DNA from: an uncultured Oscillospiraceae bacterium
Lineage (GTDB): Bacteria > Bacillota > Clostridia > Oscillospirales > Oscillospiraceae
Reading direction: 5' to 3'
Length of the DNA stretch: 64,000 nt
Assembly: GCA_910587345.1 (NCBI GenBank)
Contig: CAJUKH010000038.1
Location: forward strand, 62,001 to 126,000
A model generated the notes under the pieces. It was not told the origin of the DNA, made no database searches, and was given only the letters and a program-made list of their open reading frames with translations. The stretch's first letter is position 1. Every line of letters starts with the position of its first letter. Positions 50,491-58,724 of the stretch are shown here, piece after piece. A program made the position numbers and the translations under genes.

Positions 50491-51750
50491 GAGATATTGG
50501 GTGGTGCCGCTGCGCCGGGAAGTGCAGCTGCTTTCCGCATGATCACGGCAGCCCCCTGCCGGGAGCTTTCACTTGTTTGTTTTGTTGATTTTGGCCTGCC
50601 CGGCGGGGCCACGGCCCGGCCGCTGGGGGCAGGCTGTCTCTTGGCGGCTATGCCGCTTAGAGACAGTTCATACCCTGTGGGTGCTGTGCCGCCTTATGGA
50701 TGGGGCGTGTCCCTTGCGGGGGAAATCGCTTTTTCTTTTGTGGGAAAGCGGGATGTGTTTACCTTACAGTTGGTTTTTTGCCTGCCCGGCAGGGGCTGTT
50801 TATCCGCCTGCCCGGCGGGGGCCACAGCCCAGCCGTTGGCGGCTTCGCCGCCTTACGGATGGGGCGTACCCCCTGCGGGTAAAACCGCTTTTTCTTTTGA
50901 TTCAAAAGAAAAAGCGGTTCTGGACTCCGAAAAAGAAAAGGTAGACCAGTGGAAATCTTGGGGTGGTGCGGTACAACAGGATAGATTACCTATGCTGAGA
51001 TGTTGTTCCTCGGGTGAAAGACTTTGGGCTATCCTTCTATCTTCGGCGGCTTGCGTTTGAGCGACCCGTGGTCCCCCCTTGCGCCACTGCCGTTGAGGGG
51101 GTGGAATACTGTACCACGTCCGTTGGTATCCACACCGCCTGGGTGGGGTGAGAGGTGGCCGGGCGGGTGAGGACATCTGCCCTACGGGGTAGGATGGTTT
51201 TTGATGAGAGGAACCGCCCCTCAAGCTGTGTAGGCAGAGGCGGGGCAATTTCAACGTGATTTCTTTAGTGTTCCTCTAACGGACGCACGGGTGCGGGGCA
51301 AGAGGGACCATGGGAGCGTAAAGACGTGTCGAGCCGATTCTAACACACTTGGTCTTGACCTTGGGGCTTTCTTGGGGAGTGTGAGGGGCCATTCTTTGGC
51401 CCGTCAAAGAATGGTCCCTCACAACCACGCAGTTGAAGGTTTGGCGTACACTCACCAACCAAACGCCATCCGCCCCTATGGGGGTGGGATGGTTTTTTGA
51501 TGAGGGGAGCTACCCCTCAAGCTGTGTAGGCCGAGGCGGGTCAATTTCAACGTGATTTCTTTAGTGTTCCACCAACGGACGCACGGGTGCGGGGCAAGAG
51601 GAACCGTGGGGGCGTAAAGACGATACGAGCCGATTCTAACGCACTTGGTCTTGACCTGGGACTTTTCATGCTTACTCCCGCTTCATGAGCGAAGCGAGTT
51701 TAGCGGGAGTTAGTGCCGTAGGATTGCTGCGCAACTACCGGCTAAACGCT
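50482..51750 (+). repeat. dispersed intergenic repeat cluster R5 (modules A, B, B)
   Basis: It begins at the end of the fusion gene with 'ggagataggagatattggg'. Module A follows with its hairpin at 50634-50666 and the 'aaagcggttctggactccg' block near 50911. Two module B copies then occur ('taacggacgcacgggtgcgg' near 51278, 'caacggacgcacgggtgcgg' near 51573), each followed by 'gcgtaaagacg'. The last ends with the CTCCCGCTTC..AGCGGGAG pair near 51672-51710. No credible gene. Confidence 0.82.
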
Positions 51751-51813
51751 AATTGAGACCTGCTTTGCCGGAATGGGTATAGATGGTTTTCGGGATGGAA
51801 TACTATTTTAGGG

Positions 51814-51842
51814 TGTACATTTTAGAAAAACTGTGCTATACT
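51814..51842 (+). promoter_or_regulatory. sigma-A-type promoter for RNase J
   Basis: TGTACA (51814-51819), a 17-base spacer and TATACT (51837-51842). It lies just after repeat cluster R5 and gives an unusually long leader of about 210 bases. Confidence 0.65.
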
Positions 51843-51895
51843 ATACTATCACCATGTTCTTCTTCACATGGCTTTATGCGCTTTGAAGCGCTTTA

Positions 51896-52012
51896 GATAA
51901 GGCAATCGGATAGGGACGGATTTGGCGAGGGGAGGCCTCTCCTGAACGGCGATACAGGGCCGGGCAGGACCGGAGGCGGTCTCTGGCCTGATGTTGGCGC
52001 ACGCTCCTTATC
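51896..52012 (+). promoter_or_regulatory. structured 5' leader RNA upstream of RNase J
   Basis: A 117-base domain closed by GATAAGG (51896-51902) and CCTTATC (52006-52012). Inside are AGGGGAGG/CCTCTCCT, and CAGGGCC with GGCCTG enclosing GACCG-GAGG-CGGTC. It does not match a riboswitch class that I recognise. It could control rnj expression, for example by autogenous processing. Confidence 0.5.
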
Positions 52013-52062
52013 CTACATAGAAACAAAAACCTGTAATCAGAAAAGGAGTGTATCATTTACCA

Positions 52063-53721
52063 ATGGCAGAAAAACTGAAAATCATCCCCCTTGGCGGTCT
52101 CAACGAGATCGGCAAGAACATGACCGTATATGAGTACGGCAACGACATGGTGGTGGTGGACGCCGGCATGGGCTTCCCCGATGACGATATGTACGGCATC
52201 GACGTGGTCATTCCCGATTTCACCTACCTGCTGAAAAACCGAAACCGCATCCGGGGCATCTTCATTACCCACGGCCACGAGGACCATATCGGCTCTTTGC
52301 CCTACCTCCTGCGGGAACTGAATGTGCCGGTGTACGCCACCGGTATGTCCGCCGGCCTTATCCGGCTGAAGCTGGAGGAGCATCACCTGCTGGGCAAGAC
52401 CAAGCTGGTGGTGTGTCAGGCGGGGGATACAGTGAAGGCGGGGCGGTTCAGCGTGGAGTTCATCCATGTGAACCACTCCATCGCCGATGCGGTGGCCTTC
52501 GCCATCCACACCCCCGCCGGGGTGTGCATCCACACCGGCGACTTTAAGATCGACCCCACCCCCATCTCCGGCGGCATGATCGACCTGGCCCGGCTGGGAG
52601 AGCTGGGGCGGCAGGGGGTACTGGCCCTGCTCTGCGACTCCACCAATGTGGAGCGGCCGGGCTATACCAAGTCGGAGCGGAGCGTGGGCAACTCCTTCAA
52701 TGCCCTGTTCCAAAACTGTGATGAGCGGATCATTGTGGCCACCTTCGCCTCCAATGTGGACCGCATCCAGCAGATCATCTCGGTGGCTGCCCGGTATGGC
52801 CGGAAGGTGGCCATCACCGGCCGCAGCATGGAGAATGTGCTGAAGGTCTCCACCGAGTTGGGCTATATGAGCGTCCCCGACGGGGTGCTGGTGGATATCA
52901 GTCAGATCAAGGGCCTGCCCAAGAACAAGGTGTGCGTCATCACCACCGGCAGCCAGGGAGAGACCATGTCCGCCATGACCCGCATGGCCTTTAACACCCA
53001 CAAGCAGATCGAGATACAGGCGGGGGACCGGGTCATCTTCTCGGCCTCGGCGGTGCCGGGGAACGAGAACGCCATCGGCAACGTGGTCAACGAGCTTTAC
53101 CGCAAGGGGGCCGAGGTGGTGGATGAGCGGCAGGGGGAACTGCACGTCTCCGGCCACGCCTGCGCCGATGAGCTGAAGATCATCCACGCCCTCATCAAGC
53201 CCAAGTATTTCATCCCCGTCCACGGCGAGCAGCGGCATCTGAAGATCCACGCCAAACTGGCCCAGGACATGGGCATGGACCCGAGAAACATCGTTATCAC
53301 CGAGATCGGTAAGGTCATTGAACTGGGCCATAACGGGGTGAAGGTCAACGGCACCGTCCCCGCCGGCCGGGTCTTTGTGGACGGCTACGGCGTGGGAGAT
53401 GTGGGGGCTGTGGTCCTCCGGGACCGGAAGCATCTGGCCGAGGACGGCATGATCGTGGTGGTCATCTCGGTCTCCGCCGACGACGGCGGCATCCTCTCGG
53501 GGCCGGACATTATCACCCGGGGCTTCATCTATGTGAAGGAGTCCGAGGGGCTGATGGAGGAGCTGCGCACCGTGGCCATGGAGGCGCTGGAGAAGAGCCA
53601 GCGGGCCAACCACTGGGACTGGAACGCCATCAAGGGCGACATCCGGGACGAGCTGAGCGGCTATCTCTTCAAAAAGACCCACCGCAACCCCATGATCTTG
53701 CCCGTGATCATGGAGGTATAA
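52063..53721 (+). CDS. rnj: ribonuclease J
   Basis: Central 5'-3' exo- and endoribonuclease of Bacillota RNA decay and rRNA maturation, 552 residues. The metallo-beta-lactamase/beta-CASP core has HGHEDH at residues 70-75, further ligands in VNHSIAD and HTGDFKID, and the beta-CASP motifs ITTGSQGE, SASAVPGNE and VHGEQRHL. The C-terminal domain of about 100 residues is present. The ATG at 52063 starts the family sequence, but its AAAGGAG box is about 13 bases away; an in-frame GTG at 52048 directly abuts that box. A terminator lies 30 bases after the stop. Confidence 0.95.
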   Translation: MAEKLKIIPLGGLNEIGKNMTVYEYGNDMVVVDAGMGFPDDDMYGIDVVIPDFTYLLKNRNRIRGIFITHGHEDHIGSLPYLLRELNVPVYATGMSAGLIRLKLEEHHLLGKTKLVVCQAGDTVKAGRFSVEFIHVNHSIADAVAFAIHTPAGVCIHTGDFKIDPTPISGGMIDLARLGELGRQGVLALLCDSTNVERPGYTKSERSVGNSFNALFQNCDERIIVATFASNVDRIQQIISVAARYGRKVAITGRSMENVLKVSTELGYMSVPDGVLVDISQIKGLPKNKVCVITTGSQGETMSAMTRMAFNTHKQIEIQAGDRVIFSASAVPGNENAIGNVVNELYRKGAEVVDERQGELHVSGHACADELKIIHALIKPKYFIPVHGEQRHLKIHAKLAQDMGMDPRNIVITEIGKVIELGHNGVKVNGTVPAGRVFVDGYGVGDVGAVVLRDRKHLAEDGMIVVVISVSADDGGILSGPDIITRGFIYVKESEGLMEELRTVAMEALEKSQRANHWDWNAIKGDIRDELSGYLFKKTHRNPMILPVIMEV

Positions 53722-53751
53722 GGATCCATCAAAAGGCCCGCAGAGGTCTTG

Positions 53752-53790
53752 AAAAACCGCCCTGTCCGGGAAAGGACAGGGCGGTTTTTT
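53752..53790 (+). terminator. intrinsic terminator after rnj
   Basis: A 16-base-pair stem (AAAAACCGCCCTGTCC) with a GGGAAA loop and a TTTTTT run. Bases 53791-54002 beyond it show no supported gene. Confidence 0.9.
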
Positions 53791-54002
53791 CATGCGTGTT
53801 CCGGGGCCGGGTGGAGGCAACGAAGAGCAGAGGCTCCTGATACTCAAAAACTTTCACAAATTCAGGAAAGCAGACCTTTTCTTGCAGAAACAGGACAAAA
53901 TCCACCTCGTTAGAGCCGCTGTTTCTGCCAAACAGATACTCTTCTTTAGTGCAAGCCACCCCGGGATAGGGGTGGCTTTGCGCTTGAGGAGGAAGTTTTT
54001 TC

Positions 54003-54031
54003 TTGCTCCCCATGAATATTTGTGCTACAAT
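54003..54031 (+). promoter_or_regulatory. promoter for the GRAM-like protein
   Basis: TTGCTC (54003-54008), a 17-base spacer and TACAAT (54026-54031). The leader contains small hairpins AACGGGATATCCCGTT and GTCTCCCC/GGGGAGAC. Confidence 0.6.
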
Positions 54032-54107
54032 CAAAAACGCAACGGGATATCCCGTTTGTCTCCCCGTCGGGGAGACAAAGAGCATTACAGAAAAGGAGAA
54101 ATGTACC

Positions 54108-54431
54108 ATGGCAAAATTCAAGCCCGAAGCGGGCGAGACCCTCATCGGCAGCGGCACAATGGCCCTGCACCAAAAGCAGTTTCTCAACACCCGGTCCTTT
54201 GACGGCACCATCTATGTCACCGACCGCCGGGCCTGTTTCCAGATCCGGATGATGAAGGATCTGGAGATGGACCTGCCTTTGGAGCAGGTGAAGGGCTTTG
54301 GGGTGAAAAAGGCCATGATGATCACCACGGTGACCATCTACGGCCGGGAAGGGGAAAGCTACGCTTTCACCGGTTTTTCCGCCAAAAAGCTTCAGGACTG
54401 GCTCCGTCAGGCGGGGGTGCAGGAGCTATAA
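54108..54431 (+). CDS. GRAM / PH-like domain protein
   Basis: A 107-residue single-domain protein. The pattern RSFDGTIYVTDRRACFQIRMMKDLEMDLPLEQVKGFGVKKAMMITTVTIYGREGESYAFTGFSAKKLQDWLRQ resembles bacterial GRAM/bPH domains: seven strands capped by a C-terminal helix, used to bind lipids or proteins. No signal or membrane segment is present. The ATG at 54108 follows AAAGGAG by 9 bases; the frame is open 35 codons further upstream but this crosses the promoter. It stands alone, and its role is unknown. Confidence 0.7.
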   Translation: MAKFKPEAGETLIGSGTMALHQKQFLNTRSFDGTIYVTDRRACFQIRMMKDLEMDLPLEQVKGFGVKKAMMITTVTIYGREGESYAFTGFSAKKLQDWLRQAGVQEL

Positions 54432-54593
54432 GGGGAGGCGGCTTCCCGCTTTGGGAGGCGGTCTGTCCGGCCGGGGTCAGGACCGTCGGTCGTTTTTTCA
54501 CGTTCCATATTGCATTCCTTCGGAGATGGGAATATAATTATTTTATAAATTTGCGTTTTTGAGAAGAAGCTGTTACATAGAGGAGGAACCGTC

Positions 54594-56855
54594 ATGACCG
54601 ATTTGGAAAACAGACCCCACAAGGAGGAGCCTTGGGAGACCCCGGAGAAGCGGCGCACCCCGCCGCCGGGGGGACGCCCCGCCGGGGCGTCAAAAGGCCC
54701 GGGAACGCCTTCCGGCGGTCCCTTCGCCGAGGGGGCGGCAAACTATGTTGTGGGGGCCTTGGGAGCCTTCCTCGGGGCTGTTGTGGGGGCGCTGCCCACC
54801 CTGCTCACCGGGCTTTTCGGGTTTGTGTCCGGATGGCTGGCGCTGCTCATCCCCTTCGGGGCGAGAAAGGGCTATCAGATGTTTCACGGTCCCAGAAAGA
54901 CCGGCTTTGCCTTTGCGCTGATACTGGTGCTGTCCGCATTGACGGCGGTGGGGGTGTGCTGCTGGCTCATCTGGCCTTACAGCCCGCTGGAGGCCGGCCT
55001 GGGCTTTTTCCTCATCCCCATTATTTTCAGCGTCATCGGCTCCTTCGGCTGCCGCCAGAGTCTGAAGCTCTACACCGAGCCGGGGCTGATGGAGGCGTTG
55101 ACCCGGCGAGTCCGGGAGGACAATGGGGAGGAGAGGGCGCAGCAGGCGGCCTTCTACCCCTGTGACAAGCGGTGGACCACTCCCCTTCGGGTGAGTATGA
55201 TGCTTTCCATGTTTCCCGAACTGGGGATAATGCTGGCCCTTCTTCTCTATGCCATGCCCACCAACTCCATGGCCTGGACCATGGCCTCTCTGGGGGCCTG
55301 TATCGGTCTGTTTGCCGTGATGTTTGTGATGATGTTTCCCCTGATGAGCCAACTTCAGGGACTTCAATACCTGTTTTTCCGCACCGCCGACGGCCGGCTG
55401 TGGCGGGTGATGCTGGCCCGGTTCAATACCATGGATACCTATCGCTTCTCCCGGAAGAATGCCTTCTGGACCGGTATGACCTGGGAGAAGCTGGATGAGG
55501 GGGAGCGGGAGCTGTTTCGCGCCTCGGCCCTTCGGGCGGCGGAGGACCTTGCCGGCGGGCGGATCTTCCCCGGCAGCCTTCTGAGCCGGGTGGTGATCCC
55601 CATGGAGGACGTGACCCTACGCAAAGAGACCCGCTGGTGCTGGAAGGTAAGCTATCGAGACGGTGCGGGAAAGACCCGCCGCATGACCATTCCCAAGACC
55701 TATCCCGGCTTCACCCCGGTGGAGGGGGATCAGGCGCCCCAGGGGGCCATGCCTTACCGCTGGGGGATGGTGGTCGTGGCCCTTGCCGTGACCTTTGCCT
55801 TTGCTCTGGGCGGCTGGGCCGTGGGGCGGCGCTGGGATGACCCTGCCCCCTCCCGGCGGCAGGAGGTCACTGCCGTCCGCATTCCCGAATCCAGCACCGC
55901 CTATGAGCATGACGGGGTGCGCTATCAGGTGGACAGCAGGTATGAATCCACCGATGAGGGTTTTTACATAGACGGCACAGGCAAGGATGACATTCGGCTC
56001 ATGGTCACCGTCTACCACGGCATGGATATGCAAGGGGCCTGGGACCTTTTGACAGGGGGGTCCACCGCCGATGCCCGGAAGGCCTTGGGCAGTTATTTGG
56101 AATGGGACGGGGGGGAAGGGGTGCTGGTCCCTCTGGCCGAGGGGGGACAGGGCTGTTATTACAACATGCTTTCCCGTGAATTTTCCGTTGATAATAAGCC
56201 TTACCGGCTGTATCAGGGTATCGTTCTGGCACCGGATGGAACGGCAGTGCTGGTGGCCAGCGACAATGTGCAGGACCGGCAAAAAAAGGATGTGAAGGGG
56301 GATATCCTCTACATCCTCCAAAGCGTGGAGGTCACCCTGACCGGGGACAATTACCAGAGCCTCTTCCAGCCCGCTCCCGGCTATGACTACATGGGCATCG
56401 CCTACTACCGCACCGCCGATGGTCTGGGCTTCCGGGACGCCTACCTGCCCTACGGCGGGGAGCTGACCTACAACACCGACGGCACGGTGGTCACCGCCTT
56501 CGCCCACGGCATGACGGTGACCCAGACCATGGCCACGGCCTCCACCGCCAAAGAGGTGGTGGAGGAGGACTATGCCGCTCTGGCCGGGGAGGTGGACCTC
56601 TACGCCGACGGGGTTTCCGAGACCTATTATCTGGAGGACTATGACATTGCCTACAGGCAGGTGACCTGGTTTGAGGAAAACCGCACCCGGGTCCGGGTGG
56701 CGGTCCTCTACGCCGATACCCGGGGGGAGGGCAATTATCTCTCTGCCCGCATCGTTTACCACCCCGAGGCCTTTGACGAGGAGTATCCCGGACTGCTGGA
56801 GGAGCTGCGGGATGTGTTTGCCCTCGATCTGCCCCAGCTGGACCCCATGGAGTAA
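54594..56855 (+). CDS. large multi-pass membrane protein with extracytoplasmic C-terminal domain, function unknown
   Basis: A 753-residue protein. A Pro-rich cytosolic N-terminus (to about 45) leads to about six membrane helices (50-260). A soluble stretch (270-375) is followed by another helix (WGMVVVALAVTFAFALGGWAVG, about 387-410). The C-terminal 340 residues form an outward beta-rich region with acidic, Tyr-rich strands (YEHDGVRYQVDSRYESTDEGFYIDG). No catalytic motif is seen. AGGAGG precedes the ATG. The opening GALGAFLGAVVGALPTLLTGL resembles the 436-residue protein at 9207. It is flanked by terminators and likely monocistronic. Confidence 0.72.
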   Translation: MTDLENRPHKEEPWETPEKRRTPPPGGRPAGASKGPGTPSGGPFAEGAANYVVGALGAFLGAVVGALPTLLTGLFGFVSGWLALLIPFGARKGYQMFHGPRKTGFAFALILVLSALTAVGVCCWLIWPYSPLEAGLGFFLIPIIFSVIGSFGCRQSLKLYTEPGLMEALTRRVREDNGEERAQQAAFYPCDKRWTTPLRVSMMLSMFPELGIMLALLLYAMPTNSMAWTMASLGACIGLFAVMFVMMFPLMSQLQGLQYLFFRTADGRLWRVMLARFNTMDTYRFSRKNAFWTGMTWEKLDEGERELFRASALRAAEDLAGGRIFPGSLLSRVVIPMEDVTLRKETRWCWKVSYRDGAGKTRRMTIPKTYPGFTPVEGDQAPQGAMPYRWGMVVVALAVTFAFALGGWAVGRRWDDPAPSRRQEVTAVRIPESSTAYEHDGVRYQVDSRYESTDEGFYIDGTGKDDIRLMVTVYHGMDMQGAWDLLTGGSTADARKALGSYLEWDGGEGVLVPLAEGGQGCYYNMLSREFSVDNKPYRLYQGIVLAPDGTAVLVASDNVQDRQKKDVKGDILYILQSVEVTLTGDNYQSLFQPAPGYDYMGIAYYRTADGLGFRDAYLPYGGELTYNTDGTVVTAFAHGMTVTQTMATASTAKEVVEEDYAALAGEVDLYADGVSETYYLEDYDIAYRQVTWFEENRTRVRVAVLYADTRGEGNYLSARIVYHPEAFDEEYPGLLEELRDVFALDLPQLDPME

Positions 56856-56880
56856 AATCTGAAATTCCCCTGAAAACAAC

Positions 56881-56924
56881 AACACCGCCCCGGAGGAACC
56901 TTCCTCCGGGGCGGTGTTTCTTTT
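56881..56924. terminator. bidirectional terminator between convergent genes
   Basis: A perfect 18-base-pair stem (AACACCGCCCCGGAGGAA) with a 2-base loop and a TTTCTTTT tail, serving the membrane-protein gene (plus) and the reductase gene (minus). Confidence 0.88.
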
Positions 56925-56927
56925 GGG

Positions 56928-57554
56928 TCAGCGGATAAAATTGGTCTGATTGCCCCGCTCGGCGGCGGGGAGGGGGACCCCGGCGGCCCTGCCGCTTTCC
57001 ATGCACCGCAGCAGCCAGACCATGTTCCGGGCCAGATTCCGCATGGTCTGAAGCCCCTCGGCGTCCTCCAGCACCTCGCCGGGGGCGGTGCCGTGGGTCA
57101 TGTTCCAGTAGGTGGAACTAACCACCGGCATTTGGGAGATACCAAAGTACTTATTCATCACGTCAAAGCTGGCCGAGGTGCCGCCCCGCCGGGCCACCGC
57201 CACGGAGGCGCCGGGCTTGTAGGCGAAAACGCTGCCGCTGCCGTAAAAGACCCGGTCCAGGAAGGAGAGGACCCGCCCGCTGGGGTGGGCGTAATATACC
57301 GGGGTGCCAAAGACAAAGCCGTCGGCCTGTCTGGCCTTCTCCACAAATTCGTGGACCGTGTCGTCGGTGAAAATACAGCCGGCGCCCTTCTCACGGCACT
57401 GGCCGCAGCCGATACAGTCCCGGATGGGGCCGCCGCCGAGCTGGAAAATCTCGTACTCAATGCCCAGCTTTTCCAGTTCCTTTCCCACTTCCAGCAGAGA
57501 GAGGTAAGTATTCCCCTGGGGCTTGGCGCTGCCGTTCAACATCAAAACTTTCAT
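56928..57554 (-). CDS. flavodoxin-family NAD(P)H-dependent oxidoreductase (iron-sulfur flavoprotein-like)
   Basis: A 208-residue FMN-binding protein. The phosphate loop is LNGSAKPQGNTYLSLLEV, followed by DCIGCGQCREKGAGC. That compact cysteine cluster (C-x2-C-x2-C-x6-C) is typical of iron-sulfur flavoproteins. The flavin loop GTPVYYAHPSGRVLSFLDRVFY is conserved. The ATG at 57554 follows AGGAGG; the frame is open another 55 codons through its own promoter. It is probably an electron-transfer or quinone/azo reductase in the cytosol. Confidence 0.88.
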   Translation of the reverse strand: MKVLMLNGSAKPQGNTYLSLLEVGKELEKLGIEYEIFQLGGGPIRDCIGCGQCREKGAGCIFTDDTVHEFVEKARQADGFVFGTPVYYAHPSGRVLSFLDRVFYGSGSVFAYKPGASVAVARRGGTSASFDVMNKYFGISQMPVVSSTYWNMTHGTAPGEVLEDAEGLQTMRNLARNMVWLLRCMESGRAAGVPLPAAERGNQTNFIR

Positions 57555-57600
57555 AGGGGTTCCTCCTGAATGGTCGGCGTATCCGCCGTTTTCTGATACC

Positions 57601-57629
57601 ATTATACAGCCGGAAAGAGCGAAATACAA
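57601..57629 (-). promoter_or_regulatory. sigma-A-type promoter for the flavodoxin-family gene
   Basis: TTGTAT (57629-57624), a 17-base spacer and a perfect TATAAT (57606-57601), 46 bases before the chosen ATG. Confidence 0.75.
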
Positions 57630-57669
57630 CCGGGAAAACCCTGCCTCAAGGCCTTTTTTTGAAGGAGCT

Positions 57670-58134
57670 TTACAGTTTTTTGCTGAAATACAGGTTGGCG
57701 GCGGCGAAGGCCAGAACATAGAGGAGCAAAACGGCGAAAAGGGCCTGGAAGGCGGCTGGATTCAGGGGAAGGACCACAAAAAGGGCGGCGGCCACAAGGA
57801 AAAAGGTGAGAATGCCGGCCCACTCAAAGGCGGCGTGGAGGATGGTCCGTTCCCGCTCATCGGTCTCTTTGATGCGGACCTTTTTTCGGGCCGCAGGGTG
57901 GGTGAGCAGATACCGGGTGCGGCAAAGGAGAATGACCGCCCCGGCGGAAATGCCGCCGGCCGCGCCCAGATAGAACCCCTGGGCAAAGTCGGGCAGAGAA
58001 CTGTTTGGCACCAAAAGAAAATAGCAGGCAAGGCCCACCAGCCCCACCGCCAGCAGGGCCAGCGCCGCCCCCTGCCGCCGGCGGAGGGAACGCTCAAAGT
58101 CCCCGCCGTCACAGAAAAGCAGTTTTGCCAACAT
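57670..58134 (-). CDS. four-helix membrane protein (DUF2178-like)
   Basis: A 154-residue integral membrane protein with four hydrophobic segments: 24-42, 51-71, 104-121 and 127-148. Between helices 2 and 3 lies the charged loop CRTRYLLTHPAARKKVRIKETDERERTIL, a pattern seen in DUF2178-type proteins found beside small XRE regulators. AAAGGGAG precedes the ATG. It is the third gene of a regulator-led operon with the two preceding genes. Its role is unknown. Confidence 0.7.
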   Translation of the reverse strand: MLAKLLFCDGGDFERSLRRRQGAALALLAVGLVGLACYFLLVPNSSLPDFAQGFYLGAAGGISAGAVILLCRTRYLLTHPAARKKVRIKETDERERTILHAAFEWAGILTFFLVAAALFVVLPLNPAAFQALFAVLLLYVLAFAAANLYFSKKL

Positions 58135-58148
58135 AAGAATACTCCCTT

Positions 58149-58385
58149 TCAGCGGCCCAAGCGCCGCAGCTTATGGGTCCGGCACCGGTCAAACAAGGGC
58201 CGGAAGCGGGGCGAGCCGTAGAGCAGTCCCACAAAGGACAGCCCTGTCCCAAATCCGCAGAGCAGGTGGACCCACGGAAGCAGGCCTCCCTGAACCTCTG
58301 GCATGTTTTGCGCCAATCCCCCCAGACAAAGCAGGAGAACCCCCGCCGTATGGGCCGGGTTTTTCTGAAAATGACAGTCTTTCAT
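58149..58385 (-). CDS. small membrane protein in the XRE operon
   Basis: A 78-residue protein with two hydrophobic segments (TAGVLLLCLGGLAQNM and LLPWVHLLCGFGTGLSFVGLLYG) and a basic tail (RFRPLFDRCRTHKLRRLGR). It overlaps the XRE stop by 4 bases (ATGA) and precedes the four-helix protein by 14 bases. No family is recognised. It probably works with its membrane neighbour. Confidence 0.65.
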   Translation of the reverse strand: MKDCHFQKNPAHTAGVLLLCLGGLAQNMPEVQGGLLPWVHLLCGFGTGLSFVGLLYGSPRFRPLFDRCRTHKLRRLGR

Positions 58386-58585
58386 TTCCCATCCTCCTCA
58401 AACAGAAAAACATCCTCGATGGTAAGCCCGAAATACCGGGCGATCTTATGGGCCAGCAGAAGGGAGGCGTTATAGCGGCCGCTCTCCAGAGAGATGATGG
58501 TCTGTCGGGTGACCTCCACCGCCTCGGCCAGTTCTGCCTGTGACATCCGCCGCTCCTTCCGCAGCTGGGCGATTCGATTTTCCAT
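58382..58585 (-). CDS. XRE-family helix-turn-helix regulator
   Basis: A 67-residue single-domain Cro/CI-type DNA-binding protein: NRIAQLRKERRMSQAELAEAVEVTRQTIISLESGRYNASLLLAHKIARYFGLTIEDVFLFEE. This short form, paired with small membrane proteins, is common in Bacillota. AAAGGAGG precedes the ATG. Repeats TGTAAAGCG around the -10 and an inverted repeat after it suggest autoregulation. Confidence 0.93.
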   Translation of the reverse strand: MENRIAQLRKERRMSQAELAEAVEVTRQTIISLESGRYNASLLLAHKIARYFGLTIEDVFLFEEDGK

Positions 58586-58603
58586 GGCAGGACCTCCTTT
58601 GAA

Positions 58604-58655
58604 GTAAAGTTCGCTTTACAATATGGAGTATAGCACGCTTTACATATGATGTCAA
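58604..58655 (-). promoter_or_regulatory. promoter with candidate XRE operators
   Basis: TTGACA (58655-58650), a 17-base spacer and TATACT (58632-58627). TGTAAAGCG occurs in the spacer and again downstream, the latter within the inverted repeat GTAAAG-CGAA-CTTTAC (58619-58604). The layout suits repression by the encoded XRE protein. Confidence 0.75.
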
Positions 58656-58681
58656 GCATATTTTACATCTACATTTGTAGA

Positions 58682-58718
58682 AAAACACCCCCCGGGCGGG
58701 ATGCCCGAAGGGTGTTTT
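58682..58718 (-). terminator. intrinsic terminator after glgP
   Basis: Outer stem AAAACACCC/GGGTGTTTT with inner CGGGC/GCCCG, followed by a T-run on the minus strand. It lies just 6 bases beyond the glgP stop. Confidence 0.8.
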
Positions 58719-58724
58719 GGTTTC

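Noticed and set aside
51896..52012. Small SRP RNA
   Set aside because: The CAGG..CCGGAGG stretch resembles the SRP domain IV loop, but the AGCA side of the symmetric loop is missing and the arms do not fit. It is kept only as a structured leader.
53729..54211. 160-codon minus-strand frame between rnj and the GRAM-like gene
   Set aside because: It overlaps a terminator, a promoter and the start of a better-supported gene, and no family is recognisable.
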